From Melastoma dodecandrum (Eukaryota; Streptophyta; Magnoliopsida; Myrtales; Melastomataceae): 64,000 bases of DNA. The notes under the pieces are model-generated. The model was given only the letters and a program-made list of their open reading frames with translations, did no database searches and was not told the DNA's origin. The DNA lies in the NCBI GenBank assembly GCA_029817715.1, contig JARUPY010000539.1, forward strand, positions 3,819,501 through 3,883,500, written 5' to 3'. Positions 22,685 to 33,200 of this stretch are shown here, piece by piece (positions within the stretch are counted from its first letter, which is position 1; every line of letters starts with the position of its first letter). The position numbers and the translations under genes were made by a program.

Positions 22685-24400
22685 CTCTCGCTCTGTTAGT
22701 AAGTGGATGGTCTGCTGAAGTTGTTTCCTGTATCTGAATTTTCTTATTTGGATTGCTTTGAGATCTGTGGCTTCTCCCCTTGAACAGGAACTGAGGTGTG
22801 TGCACATGGTTTAGTTGGGACTGCAACATCACAGGCAGTAAGCTCCAGCCACTTCATCTCATTTCTGCTGATTCATTGCTTACCACAGAGGCCACGTTCG
22901 GTTTTCCTGTAAAAACACCGGGTGTGTTGCATGTAGAACTTTATCTGCTGGAGTTGGTTGAGAGCTTGCATGAGGTCTTTTGTTTCCCTAGTCTCGTAGA
23001 GTCGATATGTGTCCTACTTTTCTGGGATTTTATCTCTTTAAATCATTTTCTTGTTTCTCGTCCATACTCTGATGACTCTATATCTAGGAGTTATAATCTG
23101 GCCCGAACAGCAGGAGATCCTGTCCGCCTGAGTATTAGCTCCTGCCACATTCAAACTCCTGCGGATTTGATTAAGATTCGACTCCAGCACTGTTGACTTA
23201 TGAAGCGCACCAGTGAAAGAGCAGGAACCCGCCTCTGATTGATTACGTGTGGAGAGCATTACTGCTTTGGGCATTCCTTAATCGGCTTCCCATCAATACA
23301 GATGAGCCAGAAATGCAGAATATTAGACTGTCGTGTCCACCACCATTAAGGCACGGTTAACAAACCGGGCTCTAGTTATGCTTCATGTGCAGTCAAGATG
23401 CTACTCACATGAGCCAGCTAGGCTTTCGACCTCAACTGCATTCGACCTTGACTAGGCTCCTCATCGGGTAGGATGTAGCATGACTGCAAGCTCAACATTC
23501 TTTGCACAGGGCATCCACAGCCGTCTTTCCTCCCTCTCCTGTCGTGGCAAAGGCTGCACCGATTGACAATGGAGTACTCTCGTCGGAGTGATTGACCAAA
23601 CATGTTTTTGAAATGAATGGCTGTTAATGATTTTGAAAATAATAAAAAGAAATTTAAAAAAAAAAGAAACAAATAAATTTACTCAATCATCCCAATCACC
23701 TCTACTTCGATCAGTTGAACATTAGATTTTACTTTTTAGCTTCCAGTAATGCGATTCCAGGAGACAGGACCACTTGAGTCTCAAATTCTTCCCAAGGATT
23801 AGTGGGAAATTAATCATGTTTCCGAGAGCGGGATAAGATCACCGCGATGATGACAGGGTCACCATGACCCAGTTCTTTCTTGTGGTTCGACACATGATAT
23901 ATCGTTGCCTTTCATAGAGACTGCAAGATCGTCGATTGATCCTTCATCGTTTTAAGGAATCTAGAGATGTTGCTGGCAATGTGCTGACGATAGAAGCAGC
24001 CTCCGCAATTCTTTTCCACTGGCTTCATTTATTCGTATGACAATGGGTTCGACCGTGGAGTATGCTGATATCTTTCTTTTATCACTTAGGAGCCGTGAGG
24101 CCAAATTTTCAACGTGCTTGGAGAACCTGTTTTAAAACATTTCTTTTTTTTTTGGATCGTTTCTATTTATTTCATAAAACTTTTAGTTTTTCAAGTTCTA
24201 TTCTAAAATAAAGAGTCGAAAAAAAAACCCTTTTCAATAATATCATGATGTTCCTTGAAGAAATAAGATGTTGTCTGGACGATCCTCACGTAAAGTACAA
24301 TGTCAAGCCCAGCTAAGACGGCTGAGTGTACGATGGACAACCAAGTCTTTACGTATGCCAAAAGCGACGATATGCCTTAAGTCATTGGTCATGAGATGGA
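22685..24400. other. 3' region of the OTU gene and spacer, no supported gene
   Basis: 22685-23280 may be 3' UTR. From about 23740 onward the sequence (CCAGTAATGCGATTCCAGG, CTCAAATTCTTCCCAA) is duplicated at about 25430, as the upstream part of the Gnk2 duplication unit. Confidence 0.4.
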
Positions 24401-24408
24401 GTTAGAGC

Positions 24409-24416
24409 TATAAATA
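24409..24416 (+). promoter_or_regulatory. TATA box of Gnk2 gene 1
   Basis: TATAAATA lies 82 bp before the ATG. The equivalent position of gene 2 reads TATAAGTA (26212). Confidence 0.6.
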
Positions 24417-24497
24417 ACTCAGCAGCGTGACGATTCCAAATCACTCACCCAATCCCGGGATTAATTTAGACAAAGCAAAAAAAAAAAAAAAAAAGGG

Positions 24498-24896
24498 ATG
24501 TCTTTGGTCATGAGGATCGTTGTCTTCCTTGGCATCATCGCTTGTGTTTCTGCAACTGGCGGTGATACTATCCTACAACGTTTCTGCAACAATCAGTACA
24601 TCAGCCCAAATAGTGATGAGGAAGCCGCGATCAATGATGTTGTGCACCAGGTGATCGAGCACACCACGGATAGCCCGGGTCGAAAATTCACGGATTGGAA
24701 ACAGAGAGGTTCCAGAACTTTCTGGGCGCAGGGAGTTTGCCAGTATGACATCCCCCCGTATTACTGCGGTGATTGCTTGTCTTTGGCATGGTTTTACTTG
24801 GACGACAAATGTCAACTGAAGGCCGGAGGTCGCACCGTCCTTGGGAGCTGCAAAATCAGATTCGAGTCATACGCATTCGATAAAGAGAGATGGTGA
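24498..24896 (+). CDS. Secreted single-domain Gnk2/DUF26 protein (ginkbilobin-like), tandem copy 1
   Basis: Single exon, 132 aa. A hydrophobic signal peptide (MRIVVFLGIIACVSA) is followed by one Gnk2-homologous domain. The diagnostic C-x8-C-x2-C motif is present (GVCQYDIPPYYCGDC), with flanking Cys at FCNNQ, KCQLKAGGR and SCKIRFESY. This is the size of secreted ginkbilobin-like proteins rather than of cysteine-rich receptor kinases, which carry two such domains plus a kinase. Ginkbilobin-2 binds mannose and is antifungal; whether this copy binds mannose cannot be read with confidence. A poly-A tract (24477-24494) lies just before the ATG. Paired with copy 2 about 1.8 kb downstream in the same direction. 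Confidence 0.85.
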   Translation: MSLVMRIVVFLGIIACVSATGGDTILQRFCNNQYISPNSDEEAAINDVVHQVIEHTTDSPGRKFTDWKQRGSRTFWAQGVCQYDIPPYYCGDCLSLAWFYLDDKCQLKAGGRTVLGSCKIRFESYAFDKERW

Positions 24897-24899
24897 AAA

Positions 24900-26190
24900 A
24901 AACTGAACGCTCATGTTTCTGCTTTTACACCTATCCCAACTCGAAGCATTTCCCTATCAGAATAATCCAAGGAGAAGTTGTTTGCAATTCTACGGTGGCA
25001 TTTCGTTTTGGTCTTATGTACTTACTACTGGGTGTGGATGAAAGCGAAGTTTGCGAACTGGCAGTCACTGTGCGCGAATGCTTGTCTTTTAACTTCAGAA
25101 AGAAAAAAATACTTGTCTTTCCATGTATAACCGGTTAAAATATTATGGTACGAACAAATAATATAAGTAAAAAGATCAAAATACACTACATTCACATGCA
25201 GCCTTCCACCCTCGATTTCTCAACCGCAGACGTAGCAGTTTCATGGCTCGACGGAATGAAAGGGATGCACATGGGCCGTCATTGGCCGTCTCTCACAACC
25301 TCAACCTCAGTTCGACTGCCTTCCCATCAGGGAGGGTGAATAAAGCCCGACTCAAGGGGACCATCCTTTGGAATGATTCAGTACATGGACCTGAGTGGAG
25401 AGCGAAAAGGACGCTGAATCATCGGAGGAGTCTCAAATTCTTACAGTAATGCAATTGCAGATGGACAGGGCCATGCCAGCCTCAAATTCTTCCCAACCAT
25501 TAGTGTTAGTTAATTACATTTTCCACTGCAGGATAAGATCGCACCTATAATATGTCACCGCTTTGGTAGAGCCTGCAAGATCTTCGATTGATCCTTCCTT
25601 GACTTAAATGAAAACAGTGATGTTTCCGGCAATGCGCTTGTGAGAGAAGCAGCCTCAGCGCTGCATTTACACTCTGCTTGATTTTTCTGGACAACAACGT
25701 GCTTCTTGAACATTTTCCCATCTCCGACGTCTGTGGCTATGCGGACCGTCTCTTTTCCGTCCTTTCAAATACTTTGTCAATGCAAAAAATCTAAAATCTT
25801 GAGGATATTTCTTAATGTTCTTCTTATCAATTTCAAATGTTTGAAGGTTCAATCAGATTTTTCTTAGTTTCTCAAATTCGGTACTAAAATAAAAAGTCAC
25901 AAAAAACCTTCTTCAATATTGGCCTCGCAAAAGTCTCTCCTCGACGCTCTGCTCGAACAATGTCTTTTTGGCTTTGCAGTTGAAGGAACGTATCCGCTTT
26001 CATCTAAGTCGTCGAAGCTAATTTGTCTGTTCTTTTTGGAGGGAAACTTCGATAATTGCATTGACATTGCGAATGCACTTCTAGACGTAAAATACAATGT
26101 CAAGCCGATCAAAGCTGGCCGAGGAGTGTACGACGGATAACCAAGTCGTCACCTATGCCAAACACATTGACGCTATGCTCTAAGCCGATG
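24900..26190. other. Spacer between the Gnk2 genes, no supported gene
   Basis: The first part is the 3' flank of copy 1. From about 25430 it is the upstream part of duplication unit B. The frames 25919-26140 (+) and 25897-26112 (-) overlap in promoter sequence and are not supported. Confidence 0.45.
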
Positions 26191-26302
26191 GATCGTGAAA
26201 TGGAAGATGGCTATAAGTAACCTGCTTTTACACAATCCACATCGCTCAACTTTCTATTTCTTCATCCGGGGTATTGGTGTTAGCAAAGCAAAAGAAGTAG
26301 GG

Positions 26303-26704
26303 ATGCCTTTGGTAGTGAAGATCGTCCTCTTTCTAGGCACCATCACTTGCATTTCTGCAAGTGTGGACGTCTCTATCAGGCAGCGTTACTGCAACAGCCA
26401 GTCCATAGACCAAAACAGTGATGCTGATACCGCAATCACTGAAGTCATTCATGATGTGATCGACCGCACCTCGTCCAGCCCACGCTATGATGTTGTGAGC
26501 AAGAAAGAGCATGGTTCCGCTACTTTCTGGGCGGAGGGGATATGTGGCTATGGAATGACCTCCAATGATTGTGATATTTGCATGACCTTGGCGTGGTTTT
26601 ACTTGGATGAAGAATGCCGCCTGAAGGCCGGAGGTCGTATCATCCTAGCAGCCTGCAAGCTGAGATACGAAACGTACAGGTTTGATCTGGATGGTCGCTG
26701 GTGA
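26303..26704 (+). CDS. Secreted single-domain Gnk2/DUF26 protein (ginkbilobin-like), tandem copy 2
   Basis: Single exon, 133 aa from ATG 26303. An upstream in-frame ATG at 26195 precedes the TATA-like box, so it is unlikely to be used. Signal peptide VVKIVLFLGTITCISA, then one Gnk2 domain with C-x8-C-x2-C (GICGYGMTSNDCDIC) and the same outer cysteines as copy 1 (YCNSQ, ECRLKAGGR, ACKLRYETY). The two proteins share most of the C-terminal half (MTLAWFYLDEEC against LSLAWFYLDDKC) but differ more in the N-terminal half of the mature domain. That pattern is expected for defence paralogues. Predicted apoplastic antifungal-type protein. Confidence 0.84.
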   Translation: MPLVVKIVLFLGTITCISASVDVSIRQRYCNSQSIDQNSDADTAITEVIHDVIDRTSSSPRYDVVSKKEHGSATFWAEGICGYGMTSNDCDICMTLAWFYLDEECRLKAGGRIILAACKLRYETYRFDLDGRW

Positions 26705-27600
26705 TGGCCCCGAAATGCCATCCACAACAAGCACATGATCCTATTTCAGCACTTTTACCCCCAGACCCAACCCGAAGCATTTTCGTACCGGACCATTTGG
26801 TGCCTCGGAGCCACCGAGAGAACTTAAACCAGAAGTTGCTGCTGCAATCACTTGTTTGTGTTCACCAATTGCGTGTGTTTGAATTGAGAATAAATACTTT
26901 GGTATTTTCCAATCCTCCCTTTTAAAAAAAAAAAATAAAAGACAAGAAAAAATCAATCTCGATGTGTAACTACTGGTTAAAACATTTTCGGGAAGAACAA
27001 ATAATATGAGGATAAAAAAAATTGGTAAAATCCATAGTTATGACGTCAACCATCGTCGTTAATTTTTGACGTAAAAAAACTAAGTGACAATTACAACAAC
27101 ATTTTCAAACTCGACAACATCGCTTCTTTCATGACATGAGTTCACGTCAAATTCCTCCCTAGTAAGAGTTGCACGAAATGAGGTGATCTTACAAGGCCTA
27201 AGGATAGCGCTGATCGAATTCGCGAATACATAACCCTCCCTCCCTGTATTTGTGAATAATCAGGAGGGCTATTTATTCCTCGAGCAACATCAAGTAATCA
27301 TCACGTTGCTTGACTATTTATGCCGATTTGATCAGAAACTAAACCGATTCTAAAAAAAATCAATTAAAAATAAAAAAGGAAAATGAGGTCTAGTGAGGAA
27401 AAACAAACAGGTTCATAAAAGCATCAATAGCTAATTATGAAGCTAATTTCCAGCTGAAACGGAAGCTGCCTGCCGAATGAGGCAAAAAGTGCCGCTGCAG
27501 AAGGTAATATCAATTGAGGCAGCACAAAGCAAGCCAACAAGTACTGCTAACTCTCGGTCATCCATTTCGGCCAGGCCTAAATTATACTAGAAGCTTACCA
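26705..27600. other. Intergenic spacer, no supported gene
   Basis: AT-rich, with short homopolymers. No domain or RNA gene recognised. Confidence 0.5.
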
Positions 27601-27605
27601 GCAGC

Positions 27606-27914
27606 TCACTTTGATTTCTTTCCTTGCTTCTTCTTGATGACTTCATCGATGTACATTATCCCTTTCCCTTTGTAGACTTCAGGAGGCTTGCAACTTCGAA
27701 CGGAGGCGGCGAACTGGTGAACCCTCTGCTTATCTATTCCCGTGCAGCAAACCACATTGTTCTTGAAGCAAAACACGCGGACAGCTGGAGGGACAGTTAG
27801 CTCAACCTCGTGACTGTATCCCAACTTGAGGTACAACAGCCTTCCTTCTGCTTCTGCCCTGGCCTTGAACCCAACCCCAACAATCTTAAGGAAACGAAAG
27901 AATTGGGCCTCCAT
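27606..27914 (-). CDS. Ribosomal protein L6, mitochondrial type (nucleus-encoded, bacterial uL6 family)
   Basis: Single exon on the minus strand, 102 aa. This is the short length typical of nucleus-encoded mitochondrial RPL6 in plants, which lacks a long presequence. The core IVGVGFKARAE...LKLGYSHEVELTVP...VRVFCFKNN and the C-terminal IRSCKPPEVYKGKGI-type block (here VRSCKPPEVYKGKGIMY) match uL6, where the last block contacts rRNA. The tail is Lys-rich (KKKQGKKSK). A splice-acceptor-like CTGTCAG lies about 20 bp before the ATG in sense orientation, so a 5' UTR intron reaching to about 28140 is likely. Site II and telo-box elements upstream (28442-28616) suit a ribosomal protein promoter. Confidence 0.85.
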   Translation of the reverse strand: MEAQFFRFLKIVGVGFKARAEAEGRLLYLKLGYSHEVELTVPPAVRVFCFKNNVVCCTGIDKQRVHQFAASVRSCKPPEVYKGKGIMYIDEVIKKKQGKKSK

Positions 27915-28127
27915 CGTTCTTCAATTCAACTTCTGACAGGTAGATTTCCTCAATTTCACAGGAGAGAAATCACAACACAAATGATTGATTATCAGTACCT
28001 GCGCAGAAAAAAAATCATGGCTCTGGTGATTAATGTTTATTTTCATATAGAGAAGCTCAAGGGCAAACATTAACAACAGCATCATCACACAACTCTGATA
28101 AAGCAAGATTGATCTTGCATGTTTTCT

Positions 28128-28381
28128 TTACAAATTGACAACAGGTGGAAATTCCATGTTAGCACCCTTACTGCCAGAATCACTCCCGCTAGAATAAGAG
28201 CCGTACCCACTAACGCCGTTCTCCGCCTCCCTCTCCCTGACATCCCTCGGCCTAAACCTAGCTCTATCCCCACCTCCCGAACCCGTCCACGGTACCCCAA
28301 TCCCCTCCTAGAGGAAGCCGAATTGGCCTCGCGTTCCCTAAACTCATTCCCGCGGTATCTCCCGGGCCTTCCGGCAGCCAT
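28128..28381 (-). pseudogene. Frameshifted CDKG-like N-terminal exon fragment in the RPL6 leader region
   Basis: On the minus strand an ATG at 28381 opens MAAGRPGRYRGNEFRERE, which resembles the N-terminus of plant cyclin-dependent kinase G (PITSLRE-type). From about 28270 the similarity moves to the +1 frame (DRARFRPRDVREREAENG, then SSGSDSGS) and ends at TAA 28128-28130. A one-base loss in a G run near 28270 would explain this. No kinase domain follows; RPL6 lies immediately downstream on the same strand. It may be a gene fragment now used as 5' UTR of RPL6. The read-through first frame creates a spurious hydrophobic segment. The CDKG match is from memory of family sequence and should be searched. 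Confidence 0.45.
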
Positions 28382-28441
28382 ACACGCCAAAACTAAGCGG
28401 AAAAGACAACTCAAGTAAGACTAACCCTCACACGGCGAGCG

Positions 28442-28616
28442 GGCCCACCCACGGAATATCCAATCAAACCCTAGCCAAGGAGCCAATAAACACACCCACG
28501 GAATCAAGAAAAGGGGGATCGGAAGGAACACGGAAACCCTATTAGCCAATAGGAAGCGCAATCAAAGCAGAGGGCCGATGCGATGATTGACAACGACGGA
28601 CGCGAAACAAACCCTA
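28442..28616 (-). promoter_or_regulatory. Site II and telo-box cluster (promoter of RPL6)
   Basis: TGGGCC on the minus strand (28442-28447) and two AAACCCTA telo-boxes in plus-strand reading (28466-28473 and 28609-28616). This pairing is characteristic of plant ribosomal protein and other growth-related promoters. Confidence 0.5.
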
Positions 28617-28789
28617 AAGGGGAAGGGCTGGAGGAGGGAACGAACGGGAGACGAAGGGGTACAATATATGTTCGTCGATTCGAGGGGCGGCCACGAATCG
28701 AAGAGACGCGGGCGATGAAAAGAAACAAAGTAAGAAACGGAGTCGATTGGGGAATATTGGGGCTCTGTTATGGTGCGTGACGGTCCACC

Positions 28790-29396
28790 CCATTTTATAT
28801 GGCCGACGATTTTTTTTTTTTTTGGGGGGATTTCAATGGAATATAAATCTAAAGAGTGATGCCAGAATATAGAGTTTGAGTTGAAAAAATATTTATTTAT
28901 TCTATTTTAATAATATTTTTTTGAATAACGTTAATTTGATACAAAATTTCAAATTTAAACCTCATAAAAATATTAGTGTAACTTCTTCAAGGCAAACGTT
29001 TAAGTATAAAAATTACGGTTGGTCAGTTTCAGGAGACAAATTTTCTCTTTTAATTGTTTAAAATAGTAGCATTCATTATGTACTTTTTTTTAAATTATCT
29101 GTAAAATAATACAGTTAGTTAGGCACTGTATAAAAAAATAAGAAAATATATTACTTTATAATTTCCGTGGTAGGAAAAATATAAAAAGAATATTGCTTTT
29201 CCGAACCTTAAATTTAACAATTCCAAATATTTTGAACTAAATATATAGCCAAATCCTTATCCTTCTTATATTAAAAAAACGATTAAATATGGTTAAATCA
29301 TTTTTTTTGTTTTTGTTGACTCAATGTATTTCTAGAAAAATCAGTTTCTACTGTTTTTCTGTAATTTTTCCCTTCAGTGAAAATGATAATCATCAT
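28790..29396. other. AT-rich intergenic spacer
   Basis: Long A/T runs, no feature beyond low complexity. Confidence 0.5.
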
Positions 29397-29621
29397 CTAT
29401 AACTTTTTCCACCGAACATAAATTCCACTCCTTTTTACCGGCAAAAATAGGAAGCTTGAAAGTGAAGGAGACGGCAAGTTGCCGGTCCAACGAATGTAGT
29501 CAGCATGTTCTGACGTCCTTGTCCCCTTCTCGTTAAGTTTGGCCTCCTCGTTCGCCGTCTTCTTCTTCACGGCCCTTTGTGCGGCCGCAATGTCCCTAGT
29601 CATCTGCTCCTCCGCCCTCGC
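29397..29621 (-). pseudogene. Remorin C-terminal exon, distal part (split by the gypsy element)
   Basis: Continues the reading frame of 35446-35523 across the retrotransposon. The minus-strand translation (ARAEEQMTRDIAAAQRAV, NEEAKLNEKGTRTSEHADYIR, then TGNLPS) is the coiled-coil Remorin_C domain, including the terminal A-x-x-I-R-x-T-G-x-x-P signature. The usual C-terminal FxFKLP anchor is present, but one frame off, so a 1-base indel also disturbs the end (near 29465). Remorins are plasma-membrane nanodomain scaffold proteins; this copy cannot make one. Confidence 0.75.
29617..29621 (+). repeat. Target-site duplication CTCGC (left)
   Basis: Identical to 35446-35450 directly after the right LTR, in the remorin exon. 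Confidence 0.9.
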
Positions 29622-30237
29622 TGTTACCTGAAAGTCGGGAAGTGGGTTCTGATGCCCTAGAAGGAATGATCGTTGAGGTAATTGATGAGGAGTTGGGCTC
29701 AGGCTTTATGGACTGGAACAACGACGTAGGCTCAGGCTTACCTGGGTTGGGCTCTAATGGGCTGGTTCGGAGTTATGAGGGGAAGGCAAGGATGAGATCA
29801 GTACCTGAATTAAAAGAAGAGGATGTAATTGAAGAAATAAGAGAAGTCTGGGGGTGGAATGAGGAGGATTGGGGGAAGCTTCAACAAACCCCACCAACAA
29901 ACCGTGTCGCTCCTTTGTCGTCTGCAGCAACGGAATTACTTGGGGAGCGAGCACCTGCAAGAGATATATAAGCAGCATAATGAGGAGGGAGGAAAAACAA
30001 CCAGATATTTTCATAAAAAGAAGAATGTCTCTGGACATGGAGGAGCTGGCGATGAAGGATGGGGGGGGTTCGTAGGTAGTGAAGTCTGAGTGTGGATTGT
30101 GGTTTCCTGGCTGTTTTGTTGTGTTTTGGGTCAGTCTGTGACTGGTGTGGTCAATCTGGACATTTGGTGTTTACTGGACTACTTTTTTCGTGGAAATCCA
30201 GCTTCGACTGTTGGGTTAGATACAATTTCTTGCATCA
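29622..30237 (+). repeat. 5' LTR of the gypsy element
   Basis: 616 bp, TG...CA. It contains TATATAAG at 29965-29972 as likely promoter. The U3 (29642-29971) is also open in the frame that the polyprotein uses in the 3' LTR. Confidence 0.93.
29965..29972 (+). promoter_or_regulatory. TATA box of the 5' LTR
   Basis: TATATAAG at the expected position upstream of a presumed R region. The same box is present in the 3' LTR. Confidence 0.55.
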
Positions 30238-30240
30238 AAT

Positions 30241-30252
30241 TGGTATCAGAGC
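30241..30252 (+). promoter_or_regulatory. Primer binding site (initiator Met tRNA)
   Basis: TGGTATCAGAGC, three bases after the 5' LTR end. Confidence 0.9.
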
Positions 30253-30279
30253 CTAGAGGCTCGATTTCCCACTCAGGTT

Positions 30280-33200
30280 ATGCCCGTTGCTGAGTTTACC
30301 AGATCCAGGACAACATCTATGGAGTCTGATTCAATGAAAGAAATGATGATGGAGCTGATGAGGAAGTTCGATGGGATGGGAGAGCAAATGGCCGGTCTGG
30401 TGGAGAGGATGGATAACTTGGAACGTAAAAACAAGGGGAAGCAAAACGACGGGTCTGAAGAGGGACAATCTACAGTGAGACCTGAATACTACAGTTCCCG
30501 ATGGGATGAGCGAACCTTGCGACAGGTGAAGGTGGACTTCCCGTCATTTGACGGCAGCAATGTACAGGAGTGGGTGTTTAAATGCGAGCGATACTTCGAT
30601 CTGGATGAAACGCCGGCCGAAATGAGGGTAAGCGTGGCTTCAATTCATCTGAGTGGACCGGCTATTGAATGGCATTACGCCTTCATAAGAAACCGGGAAC
30701 TGAAGGGGCCATTGAGTTGGGCTGAGTATTCCGCTGGGATGTTGCTACGGTTCGGTCCGAATGAGCTAACCCGGCCGATTGTGATGTTGAAGGAGCTCAA
30801 AGAGAAAAGGAGTTACTCGGAGTATGTTGAGGAGTTTGTGTCTTTGGTGACTAAAGTGGACCTGTCACATGAGGATCAGGTGGCCATGTTTATTGGGGGG
30901 CTGAAACCAGAAAATCGAAAGCTTATGATAGCATTTAACCCAAGAACATTGCAACATGCGATTGCATTGGGGAAGACTTTAGCTAATGATGAGGAGGTAG
31001 TGAGTAAAGAGGGGTTTCAAAGGGGATACAAGGGAGAGGTGTGGCCTGGGCCACCAAAGGTAATACAACCTTTCTCTGCCAACCGAAGTAATCAGAAATG
31101 GTTGGGGGAAGGGAAGTTCCCAGACAATGCTGGGAGGCCACTTGGCGTTGGAGGAGGGAAGCCAGTGACTTATCAGCCTCCCCACAAACGTGTTTCACCG
31201 GCAGAAATGGATGAAAAGAGAGCAAAGGGCCTTTGTTATTGGTGCAATGAGAAATACATTCCTGGTCATAGATGCAATAATAGAAGAATGTTTGCGATAA
31301 TGTTGAAGGATGACGATGGAGACATGGAGGGAGAAGTACGGGACATCGTGCAGAATCATGAAGTGGATGAAAATCTTATCCAGGAAAATGCAGATCATGT
31401 AGTGACAGGGGAAGGACTGAAGGGTGACTTAATAGGAGAGGCTGAGGAGGGACGGATGCCTCTAGTTTCGTTACATGCGCTGCACGGTGTGGCTCTGTCT
31501 GTGAGGAACAAGACCATGAAGGTATGGGGTCGACATAAGAAGAGGAGATTGACTATCTTAATCGATTCTGGGAGCACTCATAGTTTCTTGGATGTGGGGG
31601 TAGCAAAACAATTGGGGTGCAAAACAGAATCTATCTCCAGTAGGAAGGTCATGGTGGCGAATGGAGAAGAAGTGCAGTGTGTATCGGCTATCCAGTCATT
31701 CGACTGGGAAATGCAAGGAGAAGGCTACCAAACTAGAGTGTTAATCATGCCAATCAAAGGGTGTGAACTGATTTTAGGGATGGAGTGGCTGAGTTCCCTG
31801 GGGGTGGTAGTCTGGGACTTTGTGAAGCTGACCATGAGTTATCTTAAGGACGGTAAGGAGGTGAGGTTGACAGCGGGAGAAGCTGAGCCTATGAAAGGGA
31901 CAGCCGGGGCATATGTGGTTGACGCGAAGGATATGGGACTCTTGCTGATTCCTAAACCAGATTCTACAGAATCTAAGGACCAGGAACAATTAAACAGAGT
32001 ACCAAAGCAGGTTCAGGAGGTACTACAGAAGTTTACTACGATTTTTGAGGAACCAAAGGGGTTACCTCCAAAGAGAAAGCATGACCACAGTATACCGTTG
32101 GAGGAGGGAGTGCAGGGTTTGAGTCTAAGACCGTATCGGTACTCAAGCTCACAAAAGGACATCATTGAAAAGCTAGTTCAAGAGATGTTCCAATCGGGAG
32201 TAATACAGCACAGTACCAGCCCTTTTTCATCACCGGTAGTGCTGGTTAAGAAAAAAGACAGCAGTTGGAGGTTATGTGTCGACTACCGAGAACTTAACAA
32301 ACGTACAATTAAGGACAAGTTTCCAATCCCAGTAATTGAGGAGCTCTTGGATGAGCTACATGGGGCGGTTCTCTTTTCTAAATTGGATTTGAGGTCGGGA
32401 TACCATCAAATACGAGTTAAAGAAGAAGATATTCCCAAAACGGCTTTCAAGACTCATGAGGGGCACTATGAATTTCTGGTTATGCCGTTTGGTCTCACTA
32501 ATGCTCCCTCAACATTTCAAAGCCTAATGAATGAGGTATTTCGTCCTTACCTAAGGAAATTTGTGCTGGTTTTCTTTGATGACATTTTGGTATATAGCCC
32601 GACCATGGAAGCACATGTTACCCACTTATCTGAGGTGTTGGAGGTGCTGGAACGAAACTGTTTGTATGCTAAACTTAGCAAATGTGCCTTTGCTAAAGAA
32701 AAGGTGGAGTATTTGGGCCATTTTATCGAGGCGGGTGGAGTCTCTACAGATCCTAAGAAGCTGGAAGTGGTTCGTGATTGGCCTGTGCCTGGTAATGTCA
32801 AACAGTTGAGAGGCTTCCTTGGGCTGACAGGTTATTACCGCCGGTTTGTGAGAGGATATGGGGTTATAAGCAAACCATTAACCCAATTGTTGAAGAAAGA
32901 TGGGTTTAAATGGACACCGGAAGCTCAAGAGGCATTCTCAAGGCTGAAGGAAGCAATGACTACTACCCCAATATTAGCTTTGCCCGATTTCAACCAGCAA
33001 ATGGTGATAGAGACAGACGCAAGCCAGCAGGGAATTGGGGCAGTACTTATGCAGAAAGGGCACCCACTGGCCTTTATCAGCAAGGCTTTGGCGCCACGGC
33101 ACCTGAGTCTATCAGTCTACGAAAAGGAGCTGTTATCAATAGTTTATGCTGTGGATAAGTGGCGGCATTACTTGATGGGAAGGAAATTTATCATCAAAAC

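Larger units (their letters stand above)
23740..24896 (+). repeat. Duplication unit A containing Gnk2 gene 1
   Basis: Matches unit B (25430-26704) in collinear blocks: CTCAAATTCTTCCCAA; TGATCCTTC; CTAAAATAAA(A/G)AGTC; ACAATGTCAAGCC; GTGTACGA(T/C)GGA(C/T)AACCAAGTC; then the coding region. Divergence is substantial outside the genes. Confidence 0.65.

Noticed and set aside
22476..22832. Minus-strand frame over the last OTU exon
   Set aside because: The plus strand carries the spliced OTU coding sequence with matched phases.
26195..26302. Upstream in-frame extension of Gnk2 copy 2
   Set aside because: Its ATG precedes the TATA-like box, and the signal peptide starts properly at 26303.
28085..28381. 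Small membrane protein on the minus strand
   Set aside because: The hydrophobic stretch appears only because the reading continues in the wrong frame after the indel; the other frame keeps CDKG-like sequence.
28609..28616. Telomere-type repeat AAACCCTA as interstitial telomere
   Set aside because: Single units only; fits a telo-box promoter motif rather than a telomeric array.
32910..33158. Short plus-strand frame inside the gypsy pol
   Set aside because: Out-of-frame shadow of reverse transcriptase/RNase H coding sequence.
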